NCBI RefSeq assembly: GCF_002140715.2
Contig: NZ_NGLE02000001.1
Coordinates: forward strand, 124,001 to 188,000
Direction of reading: 5' to 3'
From: Enterococcus sp. 4G2_DIV0659
Lineage (GTDB): Bacteria; Bacillota; Bacilli; Lactobacillales; Enterococcaceae
Length of the DNA stretch: 64,000 nt
The number at the start of each line of letters is the position of its first letter. Within the stretch, counting starts at the first letter, position 1. The notes beneath the pieces are model-generated. The model was not told the DNA's origin, made no database searches, and was given only the letters and a program-made list of their open reading frames with translations. Made by a program: the position numbers and the translations under genes. Shown piece by piece: positions 16,280 to 24,147 of this stretch.

Positions 16280-17113
16280 TTAATTTAGTTCATATAGATA
16301 ATAGTCAAACAGCGTTTTCTTTTCAAAACCAATTGATTCATATAACTTATATGCTGGTGTATTCGTGGATTCAACTTCTAAATAAATACTGGTTGCATTT
16401 TTTTCTACTAACTGCTGAAGTACTTGATTGAGAATTTTCCTACCTATTCCTTGTCCACGAAAATCTGATCTAACAACAAATCCATAGATACCGTAGGATT
16501 GTCGATCATTTTCTATGCGTATACATGCAATCACTTCTCCATCTTTTCTAAGTACAAGGGTTTTTTTCAAATCCTCTAGATTCAATGGTATTACCTCTTC
16601 TACATGTTCATGATCTTCTAATGCAGCAATTGGTTTTGCATCTTCTATTTTTGCTAGTTCTAGAGCAACTTCAGATGATTCAGCGACAAATTTTTTTCTT
16701 GCTAAAATCATTGAATACTCAGAAAAACTATACGTATAATTTTCATTTTCTTTAAGATACTGAGTGACACCGCTCTCTTCTCTATCAGCAATGACTAAAA
16801 TCCGTTTTGCTTTTTGCTGTTTTGAATAATTACTCCACGCTTCATCCATCATCTGGAAAATCTGCTTATCATCTTTAGCAATCATTGTCACCTCTACTTC
16901 TTCTGGGTCGTAATGACTTAGTGCTGCATAACCAACCAATTCGAGTTCATCCCAACAAAGTAGATGCGTCCCCTTTTCATTGTGGTCTTCAAAAATACTT
17001 AGATCAAGTTTATATGCGACAGCATATCGCAGTTCATTTTCTTCTTTTAATTTTTTTACCTCAGCTATTTCTTGTGATGACAGTTGATTTTTAATCATTT
17101 GTTTTAAAGTCAT
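16280..17113 (-). CDS. GNAT-family N-acetyltransferase with extra N-terminal domain
   Basis: A protein of about 277 residues. The C-terminal half (about 145-277) is a full GNAT domain with the acetyl-CoA loop VRSDFRGQGIGRKILNQVL and the usual TNTPAYKLYESIGFEKK ending. The N-terminal half looks like a second, degenerate GNAT fold (LVGYAALSHYDPEEVEV) with no acetyl-CoA loop. ATG 17113 is chosen for its GGAGAA site. The substrate is unknown. It is downstream of tag on the same strand with a 43-bp gap. Confidence 0.85.
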   Translation of the reverse strand: MTLKQMIKNQLSSQEIAEVKKLKEENELRYAVAYKLDLSIFEDHNEKGTHLLCWDELELVGYAALSHYDPEEVEVTMIAKDDKQIFQMMDEAWSNYSKQQKAKRILVIADREESGVTQYLKENENYTYSFSEYSMILARKKFVAESSEVALELAKIEDAKPIAALEDHEHVEEVIPLNLEDLKKTLVLRKDGEVIACIRIENDRQSYGIYGFVVRSDFRGQGIGRKILNQVLQQLVEKNATSIYLEVESTNTPAYKLYESIGFEKKTLFDYYLYELN

Positions 17114-17156
17114 GCGTTCTCCTTTATTCATCTATTATTTTGCTTTTTTCGTATTG

Positions 17157-17732
17157 TTAGTGACTGTTTTCATTTAATTCTTTATATCGAAAACAAGTTG
17201 TTACATGGTCATTAATTAATCCAACTGCTTCTAGAAAAGCATAAATAATTGTACTACCAATGAACTTAAATCCTCTTCTCTTTAAATCGTTGCTGATTCT
17301 ATCAGATAATTCATTTGTTGTAGGGATTTTTTCTTGTATTTCATAGGCATTTCTCATTACATTTTTTCCATTAAACTGCCATAAGTAATGAGAAAATGAG
17401 CCGAATTCCCTTTGCAGTTCAAGGACTTTATTCGCGTTATGAATAGCTGCTTCGATTTTTTTGCGGTTACGGATAATTCCTTTATTCATTAATAGCTCCT
17501 CAATTTTTTTCTCATCATAAGCAGCAACTTTTTCTATGTCAAAAAAATCATAGGCACGATCAAATGCTTCCTCCTTGTTCAAAATTGTTTGCCAACTTAA
17601 CCCAGCTTGATTAATATCTAAAATCAATTTTCTAAATAGACGCCGATCTTCATACACAGGAACACCCCAAATCTTATCATGATATTCTTTCATTTTTCCA
17701 TTCGTTTCTGCCCAGGAACATCGTTTTTTCAT
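17157..17732 (-). CDS. tag: DNA-3-methyladenine glycosylase I
   Basis: A base-excision repair enzyme removing 3-methyladenine. It is about 191 residues. Tag signatures include the N-terminal RCSWAETNGKMKEYHDKIWGVP region (as KRCSWAET and YHDKIWGVP), zinc-binding Cys near the N-terminus (Cys in RCSW) and the C-terminal HVTTCFRY, plus GLSWQTILNKE for base recognition. ATG 17732 is preceded by GGAGGGG. It lies upstream of the GNAT gene and likely shares its transcript. Confidence 0.95.
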   Translation of the reverse strand: MKKRCSWAETNGKMKEYHDKIWGVPVYEDRRLFRKLILDINQAGLSWQTILNKEEAFDRAYDFFDIEKVAAYDEKKIEELLMNKGIIRNRKKIEAAIHNANKVLELQREFGSFSHYLWQFNGKNVMRNAYEIQEKIPTTNELSDRISNDLKRRGFKFIGSTIIYAFLEAVGLINDHVTTCFRYKELNENSH

Positions 17733-17796
17733 CTTCTTACACCCCTCCAAACACTCTGTTTATTTCTTCTATTTTAACAAATTTTATAAAAAAATG

Positions 17797-17830
17797 TTTA
17801 CAGACCTAACTGTACTATGTATACTAGTAC
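17797..17830 (+). promoter_or_regulatory. Promoter and likely operator of the GntR-ABC operon
   Basis: TTTACA (17797-17802), 17 nt, TATACT (17820-17825). An inverted repeat GTACTA (17812-17817) / TAGTAC (17825-17830), spaced seven bases, lies across the -10, the expected place for autorepression by the YtrA-type regulator. Confidence 0.75.
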
Positions 17831-17863
17831 ACAGTAAACACATTGCTCAGAAAGGAGCTCCTC

Positions 17864-18244
17864 ATGATTTCTATTAATAAAACAAGTAGTAAACCTTATT
17901 ACGAGCAGTTAATGTTAAGTATCAAAGAAGATATTTTAAACGGCCACCTACAAGCTGGTGAGCAATTACCCTCAGTCAGAGAAATGGCTAAACAACTGAT
18001 GATGAATCCCAATACCATCAGTAAAGCTTATAAATTATTAGAATCCCAAGAAGTAATTGTAACCGTTAAGGGCAAAGGTACTTATGTCAAAAAAATAAAT
18101 AGAGAATTACGTGACGACTATCAAATCCAAAAAATCAAAAAAAAATTCAATGATTTAGTCATTGAAGCAAATTATTTAAATGTTGGTAAGGACGAAATTA
18201 GTCAATGGTTGGATGAAAGTTACTTACAGTTGAAAGGAGAATAG
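17864..18244 (+). CDS. GntR-family regulator, YtrA type
   Basis: A repressor of about 126 residues with the N-terminal winged helix of GntR (LPSVREMAKQLMMNPNTISKAYKLLESQ, seen as LPSVREMAKQL and NPNTISKAYKLLE) and only a short C-terminal dimerisation tail, the mark of the YtrA subfamily that controls neighbouring ABC transporters. ATG 17864 is used because AAAGGAG precedes it. It is followed after two bases by the ABC ATPase gene, and probably represses its own promoter through the palindrome at 17812-17830. Confidence 0.92.
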   Translation: MISINKTSSKPYYEQLMLSIKEDILNGHLQAGEQLPSVREMAKQLMMNPNTISKAYKLLESQEVIVTVKGKGTYVKKINRELRDDYQIQKIKKKFNDLVIEANYLNVGKDEISQWLDESYLQLKGE

Positions 18245-18246
18245 GT

Positions 18247-19146
18247 ATGAAAATAGAACATCTAGAAAAAAATATCGATCAGCACATGATTCTAAAAGAG
18301 ATTAATTTAACGATCAATCAAGGGGAAATCACGGGTTTAATTGGACGTAACGGCTCTGGAAAAACAACTTTTTTCCGATTAATTGCGGGTCATTATGAGC
18401 TGGATCAAGGAAAGATATTGATTGACGATGAAGATATTCAATCGAATAGAACACTTAAACAAAAAATCTTTTATATTGATGAACAGTATAATTTTCTTTC
18501 AGGCTATTCGTTAGATAAATTATTCTTATTTTATCAACAAGCTTATCCGACTTTTAATAAAGGAAAGTATCTTGAACTAACAAAACAAAACCAGCTCCAT
18601 CCTAAATTAAACTATCGATCAATGTCAAAGGGAATGCGAGGTCTTTATACTATGATCTTAGCCATTTGCTCTAATGCAGAATACCTTTTACTCGATGAAC
18701 CTTTGGATGGCTTAGATGTGATTGTTAAAAAAAATGTGTTAGGTCTGCTTTTAGATGACGTCAGTGAAAATAGTCGTTCAGTAATCATTTCTTCACATAA
18801 TTTAAATGAATTAGAAAATATTATCGATCGAGCGTTGATTTTGAAGAATAAACAGATTCAACTTGACTATCATTTAGAAACGTTACGAGAATCTGCTAGA
18901 AAAATCCAAATGGTCTTCAAGACAAAGAAAGTGCCTCAAATCGTTAAAGAAAATAGTCAATTGCTACATTTTCAAGGACGTGTGGTTACAGCTATTTTTG
19001 AAAACTATACCGAAGAGTTAAAAGGACGAATTCAAGTGGAGCAACCTCTTTTATTTGAAGAATTGCCGTTGACTTTAGAAGATGTCTTTGAAGCTAATCT
19101 TGGCAATGAACAAACAGAACTTATGTTACAAGGAGAGAATCTATGA
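18247..19146 (+). CDS. ABC transporter ATP-binding protein
   Basis: A 299-residue ATPase subunit. Walker A is GRNGSGKTT (residues 37-45), the signature is degenerate (SMSKGMRG instead of LSGGQ), Walker B is YLLLDEP with D-loop LDGLD, and the switch histidine is in ISSHNLNELE. A C-terminal domain of about 80 residues follows. It belongs to the YtrB/BcrA-like group. Its stop overlaps the permease start by four bases. The substrate is unknown; YtrA-type systems respond to cell-wall stress in Bacillus. Confidence 0.92.
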   Translation: MKIEHLEKNIDQHMILKEINLTINQGEITGLIGRNGSGKTTFFRLIAGHYELDQGKILIDDEDIQSNRTLKQKIFYIDEQYNFLSGYSLDKLFLFYQQAYPTFNKGKYLELTKQNQLHPKLNYRSMSKGMRGLYTMILAICSNAEYLLLDEPLDGLDVIVKKNVLGLLLDDVSENSRSVIISSHNLNELENIIDRALILKNKQIQLDYHLETLRESARKIQMVFKTKKVPQIVKENSQLLHFQGRVVTAIFENYTEELKGRIQVEQPLLFEELPLTLEDVFEANLGNEQTELMLQGENL

Positions 19147-20303
19147 ATAAACAGTTAATGACTATTTTAAAAAAGCGTTATGGTCTCGCTTTAATCGTTG
19201 TGTGCTCGTCGATTATATTATTTTATGGCTTTTCAGGGATCAGTGATGTTAATCGTTGGAAAGAAATAAATGCTTATTATGATTCTGAAGAGTTTATAAA
19301 TGAGTTGAATCGTTCTCCAGAAGAGTATGGCTCCGAATATAAACAGTTACCTGCTGAAAAGCGACATAAAACGTATAAGGAAGAAAATTTAAAGTTATTT
19401 TATCAAGCGGAAAGCTATGATGAATATGGCAAACCAATGGATAATTCCAATCAGCCTCATTACACTGGCTATTTTAGTGAAAACTTTGTTCTTTTATTTG
19501 CCGTAGTTTCGATGATTGGCTTTGGTTTATTCTTTATTGATTTAAAGACTTCTTTTAATGAATTTCTTTTTTCTCTAGGTGTTTCTAAGAAACAGATCTA
19601 CTTCTCTAAATTTGCACTAATTGCAATACCTGTCTTAGGTAGTGTGCTTTTAGCGAAAATGTTACTTGTGGCTATTATTATTACAGGAATTCCGGCCGAA
19701 TATATAAACATAGATATGATTCAATTAATGTTCGGAGTAGTTGCCAGTTGGACAACAGTCATTCTTTATTTCTCATTGTCAGCGTTTATTGGCTTAATTA
19801 CTGGACATATACTTTTAGCTCCGCTGACTGCTTTTGGCTTCTGTGGCTCATTTGTTTTTTTCGCTACAGCAGTAGTAAATATGTGGAACTATTATATTGA
19901 CGGCGTGACTTACAATTATCTAGCCAGCCCTCATTTTATTTACTCAATAACAAAAGAACCAATCTCAGTGCTACCAATTATTTTGGCCGTCCTTCTCTCT
20001 TTCTTCTTGTTTATTTTTGGGGCATTCTTATTCTCCTCATTGACCTTGGAGAAAAAGGGGAACTACCTACTCTTTGACAAACTAAAGCTTCCAGTAATTA
20101 TTGCAATGACACTCTATGTTCCTATTGTGCTAGTATTTGGTCGCGGCTGGTACTTTGGTGAAGAGAATCGCTCCCCTATCCCCAGTTTGTTAACCTACGG
20201 GCTGATTACTGTTTTAATTGGCATATATGTCGTGTACAGAAAAGAAATCCACCTATGGTTAAATAAACGAAAAGTAAAAAAGGTGGTTTCCACCAATCTA
20301 TAA
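19143..20303 (+). CDS. ABC transporter permease
   Basis: A 386-residue membrane subunit with six to eight hydrophobic segments. The first (about 14-31) is followed by a soluble loop of about 90 residues outside the membrane, then a cluster of segments from residue 118 (FVLLFAVVSMIGFGLFFI) to 350. The pattern fits ABC-2 type permeases. It is translationally coupled to the ATPase and ends at the terminator shared with ffh. No substrate-binding protein is present, which suggests export or signalling. Confidence 0.88.
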   Translation: MNKQLMTILKKRYGLALIVVCSSIILFYGFSGISDVNRWKEINAYYDSEEFINELNRSPEEYGSEYKQLPAEKRHKTYKEENLKLFYQAESYDEYGKPMDNSNQPHYTGYFSENFVLLFAVVSMIGFGLFFIDLKTSFNEFLFSLGVSKKQIYFSKFALIAIPVLGSVLLAKMLLVAIIITGIPAEYINIDMIQLMFGVVASWTTVILYFSLSAFIGLITGHILLAPLTAFGFCGSFVFFATAVVNMWNYYIDGVTYNYLASPHFIYSITKEPISVLPIILAVLLSFFLFIFGAFLFSSLTLEKKGNYLLFDKLKLPVIIAMTLYVPIVLVFGRGWYFGEENRSPIPSLLTYGLITVLIGIYVVYRKEIHLWLNKRKVKKVVSTNL

Positions 20304-20310
20304 TTTAAAT

Positions 20311-20353
20311 AAAAAAGAAAGCTGATCAATCATTTGACCAAGCTTTCTTTTTT
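20311..20353. terminator. Bidirectional terminator, ABC operon and ffh
   Basis: AAAAAAGAAAGCT / AGCTTTCTTTTTT stem with T-runs on both strands. Confidence 0.9.
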
Positions 20354-20354
20354 C

Positions 20355-21773
20355 TTATTTTTTCTTCTTTTTCTTCTTCTTACTTTTTTTCACCATACGG
20401 TTCATTGCCATTTTTCCAAGTTTACCTTTGATTCCGCCACCAAGCATTTGATCCATACCTGGGATATCCATATTACCTTTTGACATTTGCTGCATCATTT
20501 TTTTCGATTCTTTGAATTGTTTGATCATGCGATTAACTTCAACCACATTATTCCCAGAACCAGCAGCAATTCTTCTTCGGCGACTTGGGTTTAACAAATC
20601 TGGATTTTCTCTTTCTGCAGGAGTCATTGATAGAATCATCGCACGTTTTCGTTCAACGTCTTTTGGATCGACTTTGACATTTTCTAACCCAGGCATATTG
20701 CTCATACCAGGAATCATCTTTAATAGATCCTCAATGGGACCCATCCCCATTACTTGGTCTAATTGCTCAATAAAGTCATTAAAGTCAAAGCTATTTTCTT
20801 TCATTTTTGTTGCTAATTCTTCAGCTTTTTTCTCGTCATAATCTTGTTGCGCTTTTTCAATTAGAGTCAACATATCTCCCATACCTAAAATACGGCTAGA
20901 CATACGATCTGGATGGAAAATTTCTAGGTCAGTAAGTTTTTCACCTGAACCGATAAATTTGATTGGCGCACCTGTTACAGCACGAATTGACAACGCTGCT
21001 CCCCCACGAGTATCGCCATCTAATTTGGTAATCACAACACCAGTAATACCTAATTGCTGATTAAAGCTGTCTGCGACATTCACTGCATCTTGTCCAGTCA
21101 TCGCATCAACGACAAGCAAAATTTCTTCAGGTTGTGCAATATCTTTAATTTGTTTTAACTCATCCATCAATGCTTCATCTACATGAAGACGACCAGCTGT
21201 ATCGATCAAGACATAGTCATTTTTCTTTTCTTTCGCTAGTGCCATCCCTTGACGTACAATTTCAACAGGATTTGTGTCTGTTCCCATATCAAAAACAGGG
21301 ACATCTAATTGTTGTCCTAAAACTTTTAATTGATCAATCGCCGCTGGACGATAGACATCGGCTGCAATCATCAAGGGACGTGCATTTTCATTTTTGATTA
21401 AATGTTTAGCTAATTTCCCGCCAAAGGTTGTTTTACCCGCACCTTGTAAACCAACCATCATAATGACTGTTGGTATTCGTTCTGATTTATTCAATCCAAC
21501 TGTTTCTGATCCGAGGGTTGCTGTTAATTCTTCATCAACAATTTTAACGATTTGTTGTGCTGGTGATAAACTTTCAAGAACTTCAACTCCAACAGCGCGC
21601 TCACGTACACGTTTGGTAAAATCTTTAACTACCTGTAAATTTACATCGGCTTCTAATAAGGCTAAGCGGATCTCTCTCATCATTTCTTTTACGTCAGCTT
21701 CAGATACTTTCCCTTTACGACGTAATTTACTCATCGCCTGTTGTAGGCGGTCTGTTAAACTTTCAAAAGCCAT
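20355..21773 (-). CDS. ffh: Signal recognition particle GTPase Ffh
   Basis: The protein subunit of SRP, which directs membrane and secreted proteins to the translocon. It is 472 residues: N domain (1-90), G domain with GLQGAGKTT, DVYRPAAIDQL, DTAGRLHVD, TKLDGDTRGG and GSGEKLTDLE, and the Met-rich M domain that binds SRP RNA and signal peptides (MGMGPIEDLLKMIPGM). The C-terminus is an unusual run of lysines (KKSKKKKKKKK). It follows ylxM by four bases. Confidence 0.98.
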   Translation of the reverse strand: MAFESLTDRLQQAMSKLRRKGKVSEADVKEMMREIRLALLEADVNLQVVKDFTKRVRERAVGVEVLESLSPAQQIVKIVDEELTATLGSETVGLNKSERIPTVIMMVGLQGAGKTTFGGKLAKHLIKNENARPLMIAADVYRPAAIDQLKVLGQQLDVPVFDMGTDTNPVEIVRQGMALAKEKKNDYVLIDTAGRLHVDEALMDELKQIKDIAQPEEILLVVDAMTGQDAVNVADSFNQQLGITGVVITKLDGDTRGGAALSIRAVTGAPIKFIGSGEKLTDLEIFHPDRMSSRILGMGDMLTLIEKAQQDYDEKKAEELATKMKENSFDFNDFIEQLDQVMGMGPIEDLLKMIPGMSNMPGLENVKVDPKDVERKRAMILSMTPAERENPDLLNPSRRRRIAAGSGNNVVEVNRMIKQFKESKKMMQQMSKGNMDIPGMDQMLGGGIKGKLGKMAMNRMVKKSKKKKKKKK

Positions 21774-21777
21774 AATC

Positions 21778-22116
21778 TCATTCCTCTATTTCTTGTATTT
21801 GTTCTATATAATTGGCAATCATTGTATCTTTCGGATAGGTTTCGTTCACATATTTTTTTAGCGTGTCTAATAATTCTCCACGAACGATATAGTCAGAAAA
21901 AAGATGAAGTTTTTTTTCATATTCTTCTAAAATTTTTTCAGTCCGTTTGATATTATCGTAAACTGCTTGTCGACTAACCTCGTATTCTTCAGCGATTTCT
22001 CCTAGTGAAAAATCATCTGCATAATACATTTCCATGTAATTCATTTGCTTTTCAGTCAATAAAGTTGAGTAAAATTCAAATAACGCATTCATTCGATTGG
22101 TTTTTTCAATTTCCAT
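21778..22116 (-). CDS. ylxM: YlxM/UPF0122 helix-turn-helix protein, SRP-associated
   Basis: A 112-residue HTH protein ([23 protein letters not shown] region, as [19 protein letters not shown]) encoded upstream of ffh. In streptococci YlxM associates with SRP and modulates Ffh GTPase activity. ATG 22116 is chosen; the longer in-frame reading starts at a TTG inside the RBS region. The gene order ylxM-ffh is conserved in Firmicutes. Confidence 0.95.
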   Translation of the reverse strand: MEIEKTNRMNALFEFYSTLLTEKQMNYMEMYYADDFSLGEIAEEYEVSRQAVYDNIKRTEKILEEYEKKLHLFSDYIVRGELLDTLKKYVNETYPKDTMIANYIEQIQEIEE

Positions 22117-22166
22117 AATTGTTGCTCCTAACTTCAATCCCTTTTAGGTTACCGATTTCAAAGGGA

Positions 22167-22811
22167 TTAGTCAATAGTTCTGATGTGATTTTCCAGTATT
22201 TTTTCAAATGATTCAATCAACTGATCATAATAAGAGGCAGCATTAGCACAAAAATCATTTTTAGAGAAACGTTCCTCAACAATTTTTTGTTGATTGTTTT
22301 CTTGTTGATACCCTGTTAAAACAGCTTCAGCACTTGAATCGTTTAAAAGCATTTTTAAGGTTGTTAGTGGGATTGGAAATAAACTTTCTACCTCTTCTTC
22401 TTGTAAGTGAAATTCGCCAAGCATAATTTTTTGGTTTACTAAATAAACATTTGTAAATTCATTATCCATAAATGAACCAAGACTAATTTGTACTGGAAAA
22501 ACCCCTAAAAACAATGCCTGATTTATAGCAACCTCAATTCCTAGCTCTTCTTTTACCTCTCTAAATCCATCTAAAACTGTTTCTTCGGCTAACAAATGTC
22601 CTGCAGCCGTGATATCTAACTGATTTGGAAAATCTTTTTTATTTGATGAGCGTTTTTGAATATAAATCGTTAGTTCATTGTCTTCAATCGTGTAAAACCA
22701 ACAATGAAACGTTTCATGCCATAGCCCTTTCAAGTGTGCTTCTTCTCGTGTAGCCTCTCCAATGTACTGATAATCCTTATCAAAAATCTTTAATACTTCA
22801 TTCTCCGCCAT
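22167..22811 (-). CDS. Nudix hydrolase, IPP-isomerase-like
   Basis: A protein of about 214 residues with a Nudix domain. The Nudix box is G-HLLAEETVLDGFREVKEELGI (residues about 62-83), with the REXXEE catalytic glutamates in order. N-terminal HLKGLWHETFHCWFY is typical of the IDI-like Nudix proteins seen in Firmicutes. The substrate is unknown. The start at 22811 has GAGGAG upstream and overlaps the DUF523 gene by 14 bases, so the two are translationally linked. Confidence 0.88.
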   Translation of the reverse strand: MAENEVLKIFDKDYQYIGEATREEAHLKGLWHETFHCWFYTIEDNELTIYIQKRSSNKKDFPNQLDITAAGHLLAEETVLDGFREVKEELGIEVAINQALFLGVFPVQISLGSFMDNEFTNVYLVNQKIMLGEFHLQEEEVESLFPIPLTTLKMLLNDSSAEAVLTGYQQENNQQKIVEERFSKNDFCANAASYYDQLIESFEKILENHIRTID

Positions 22812-23283
22812 TTTTTTTCTCCTCGCATTCAACCGATTCTTGCCAATCATTTTCCGAAACGACAGAAAGACCCTTTAAAATAAAATATGCAGTTGCGACA
22901 CCTACGCCATTTCGACGATCACCAGAAAAATTGCCATCATAAATACTATGTCGACCGCACGAAGGACTGTTTTCTTTTAAAATAATTGTTGTGATTTGCT
23001 TTTCAATTAGTTTTTGATACGCGAATTTTGCGCCCTCTTTATAAATTTCTGTAACGTTTTCCCCCGTATTTGTAATGATGATCGCCTGATTTTTCCACAC
23101 ATCAAAACCATCCCCGCCTCTGATTTCAGCAGGTTCTCTGGGAGTAGGCAATCCACCTAAGACCTCTGGACAAATGAGAATCGCTCGTCCTTGAGTCACT
23201 AATTCTTTTAACGCACTAATTTCTTTTGACTGCCCATCATAACGACAGCAAATTCCACCAAGACATGCACTAATACCAATCAT
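22798..23283 (-). CDS. DUF523 (YbbK-like) protein
   Basis: A 161-residue protein. DUF523 shows conserved cysteines ISACLGGICCRYDG at the N-terminus, CPEVLGGLPTPREPAEI in the middle, and ENSPSCG near residue 105. Those motifs are diagnostic. The cysteine-rich pattern suggests metal or Fe-S binding, but the function is unknown. It has an extended -10 promoter on the minus strand and overlaps the Nudix gene downstream. Confidence 0.92.
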   Translation of the reverse strand: MIGISACLGGICCRYDGQSKEISALKELVTQGRAILICPEVLGGLPTPREPAEIRGGDGFDVWKNQAIIITNTGENVTEIYKEGAKFAYQKLIEKQITTIILKENSPSCGRHSIYDGNFSGDRRNGVGVATAYFILKGLSVVSENDWQESVECEEKKNGGE

Positions 23284-23309
23284 TTGCTTCCCTCATTTCA
23301 ATTGTAATT

Positions 23310-23318
23310 ATTATACCA
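23310..23318 (-). promoter_or_regulatory. Extended -10 promoter, DUF523-Nudix
   Basis: On the minus strand TGGTATAAT, with no good -35, about 27 nt before the start codon. Confidence 0.6.
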
Positions 23319-23381
23319 TTTCTTTGAGTATGAAAGTAGTTTTTGAAAGATTCCATAAAGTTTTTGATCCATACTAATCTG

Positions 23382-23390
23382 TGATAAAAT
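23382..23390 (+). promoter_or_regulatory. Extended -10 promoter of phoPR
   Basis: TGATAAAAT on the plus strand, 40 nt upstream of the phoP start. The -35 is weak (TTTGAT). Confidence 0.55.
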
Positions 23391-23430
23391 GTCTTTGTAA
23401 TTATTTCGCATTTAAGGGAGCCAAAAATAG

Positions 23431-24147
23431 ATGAAAAAAGTGCTAGTTGTCGATGATGAACCGTCAATCGTAACGTTATTAACCTTTAATTTAGAAAAAG
23501 ACGGGTACGAAGTAATGACTGCCGTTGATGGAGCTGTTGGTTACGAATTAGCGTTATCCAATGAATTTGACTTTATCATTTTAGATGTTATGTTGCCGAA
23601 TATGGACGGCCTAGAAATCACTAAGTCATTACGAAGAGAGAAAATTGATACTCCTATTTTGATATTAACGGCCAAAGATGATCAAGTAGATAAAATTATT
23701 GGTCTTGAAATCGGTGCTGATGATTATTTAACTAAACCATTTAGCCCTAGAGAAGTTTTAGCTCGAATGAAAGCTATTTTCAGACGCTTAAAACCTAGTT
23801 CAGCTAGTCAAAAAGAAGAAGTTGAAGAACCTCAGCGAATGCCTTTGGTTTTGGGAGATATTATTGTTGACGAACAAAATTATGAAGTAAGTGTTCGAGG
23901 CAAAAAAATTGATCTTACACCGAAAGAATTTGAGCTGTTGGTTTATTTTATCAAGCGGAAAGATCGAGTCATTGATCGAGATACATTATTAGATCGGATT
24001 TGGAATTATGATTTTGCTGGTCAAAGCCGGATTGTTGATGTCCACGTTAGTCATTTAAGAGATAAGATTGAAATTGATCCTAAACGCCCAGCTTATTTAG
24101 TAACGGTCAGAGGATTCGGTTATCGTTTCCAGGAGCCTAAAAAATGA
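23431..24147 (+). CDS. phoP: PhoP-type response regulator
   Basis: A 238-residue OmpR-family regulator that should control phosphate-starvation genes. Receiver domain 1-120 with Asp52 as phosphoacceptor (FIILDVMLPNMDG), Thr and Lys switch residues (ILTAKD, TKPFSPRE); C-terminal winged helix from about 145 (LTPKEFELLVYF, VDVHVSHLRDKIE). Pairing with a PAS-containing kinase and the nearby pstS with TTTACA repeats supports PhoP over WalR. The stop overlaps the phoR start (ATGA). Confidence 0.88.
   Translation: MKKVLVVDDEPSIVTLLTFNLEKDGYEVMTAVDGAVGYELALSNEFDFIILDVMLPNMDGLEITKSLRREKIDTPILILTAKDDQVDKIIGLEIGADDYLTKPFSPREVLARMKAIFRRLKPSSASQKEEVEEPQRMPLVLGDIIVDEQNYEVSVRGKKIDLTPKEFELLVYFIKRKDRVIDRDTLLDRIWNYDFAGQSRIVDVHVSHLRDKIEIDPKRPAYLVTVRGFGYRFQEPKK

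Noticed and set aside
16150..16431. A 93-codon plus-strand frame over the rpsP/GNAT gap
   Set aside because: It runs mostly antisense to the GNAT gene, has no RBS and contains the terminator sequence of that gene.
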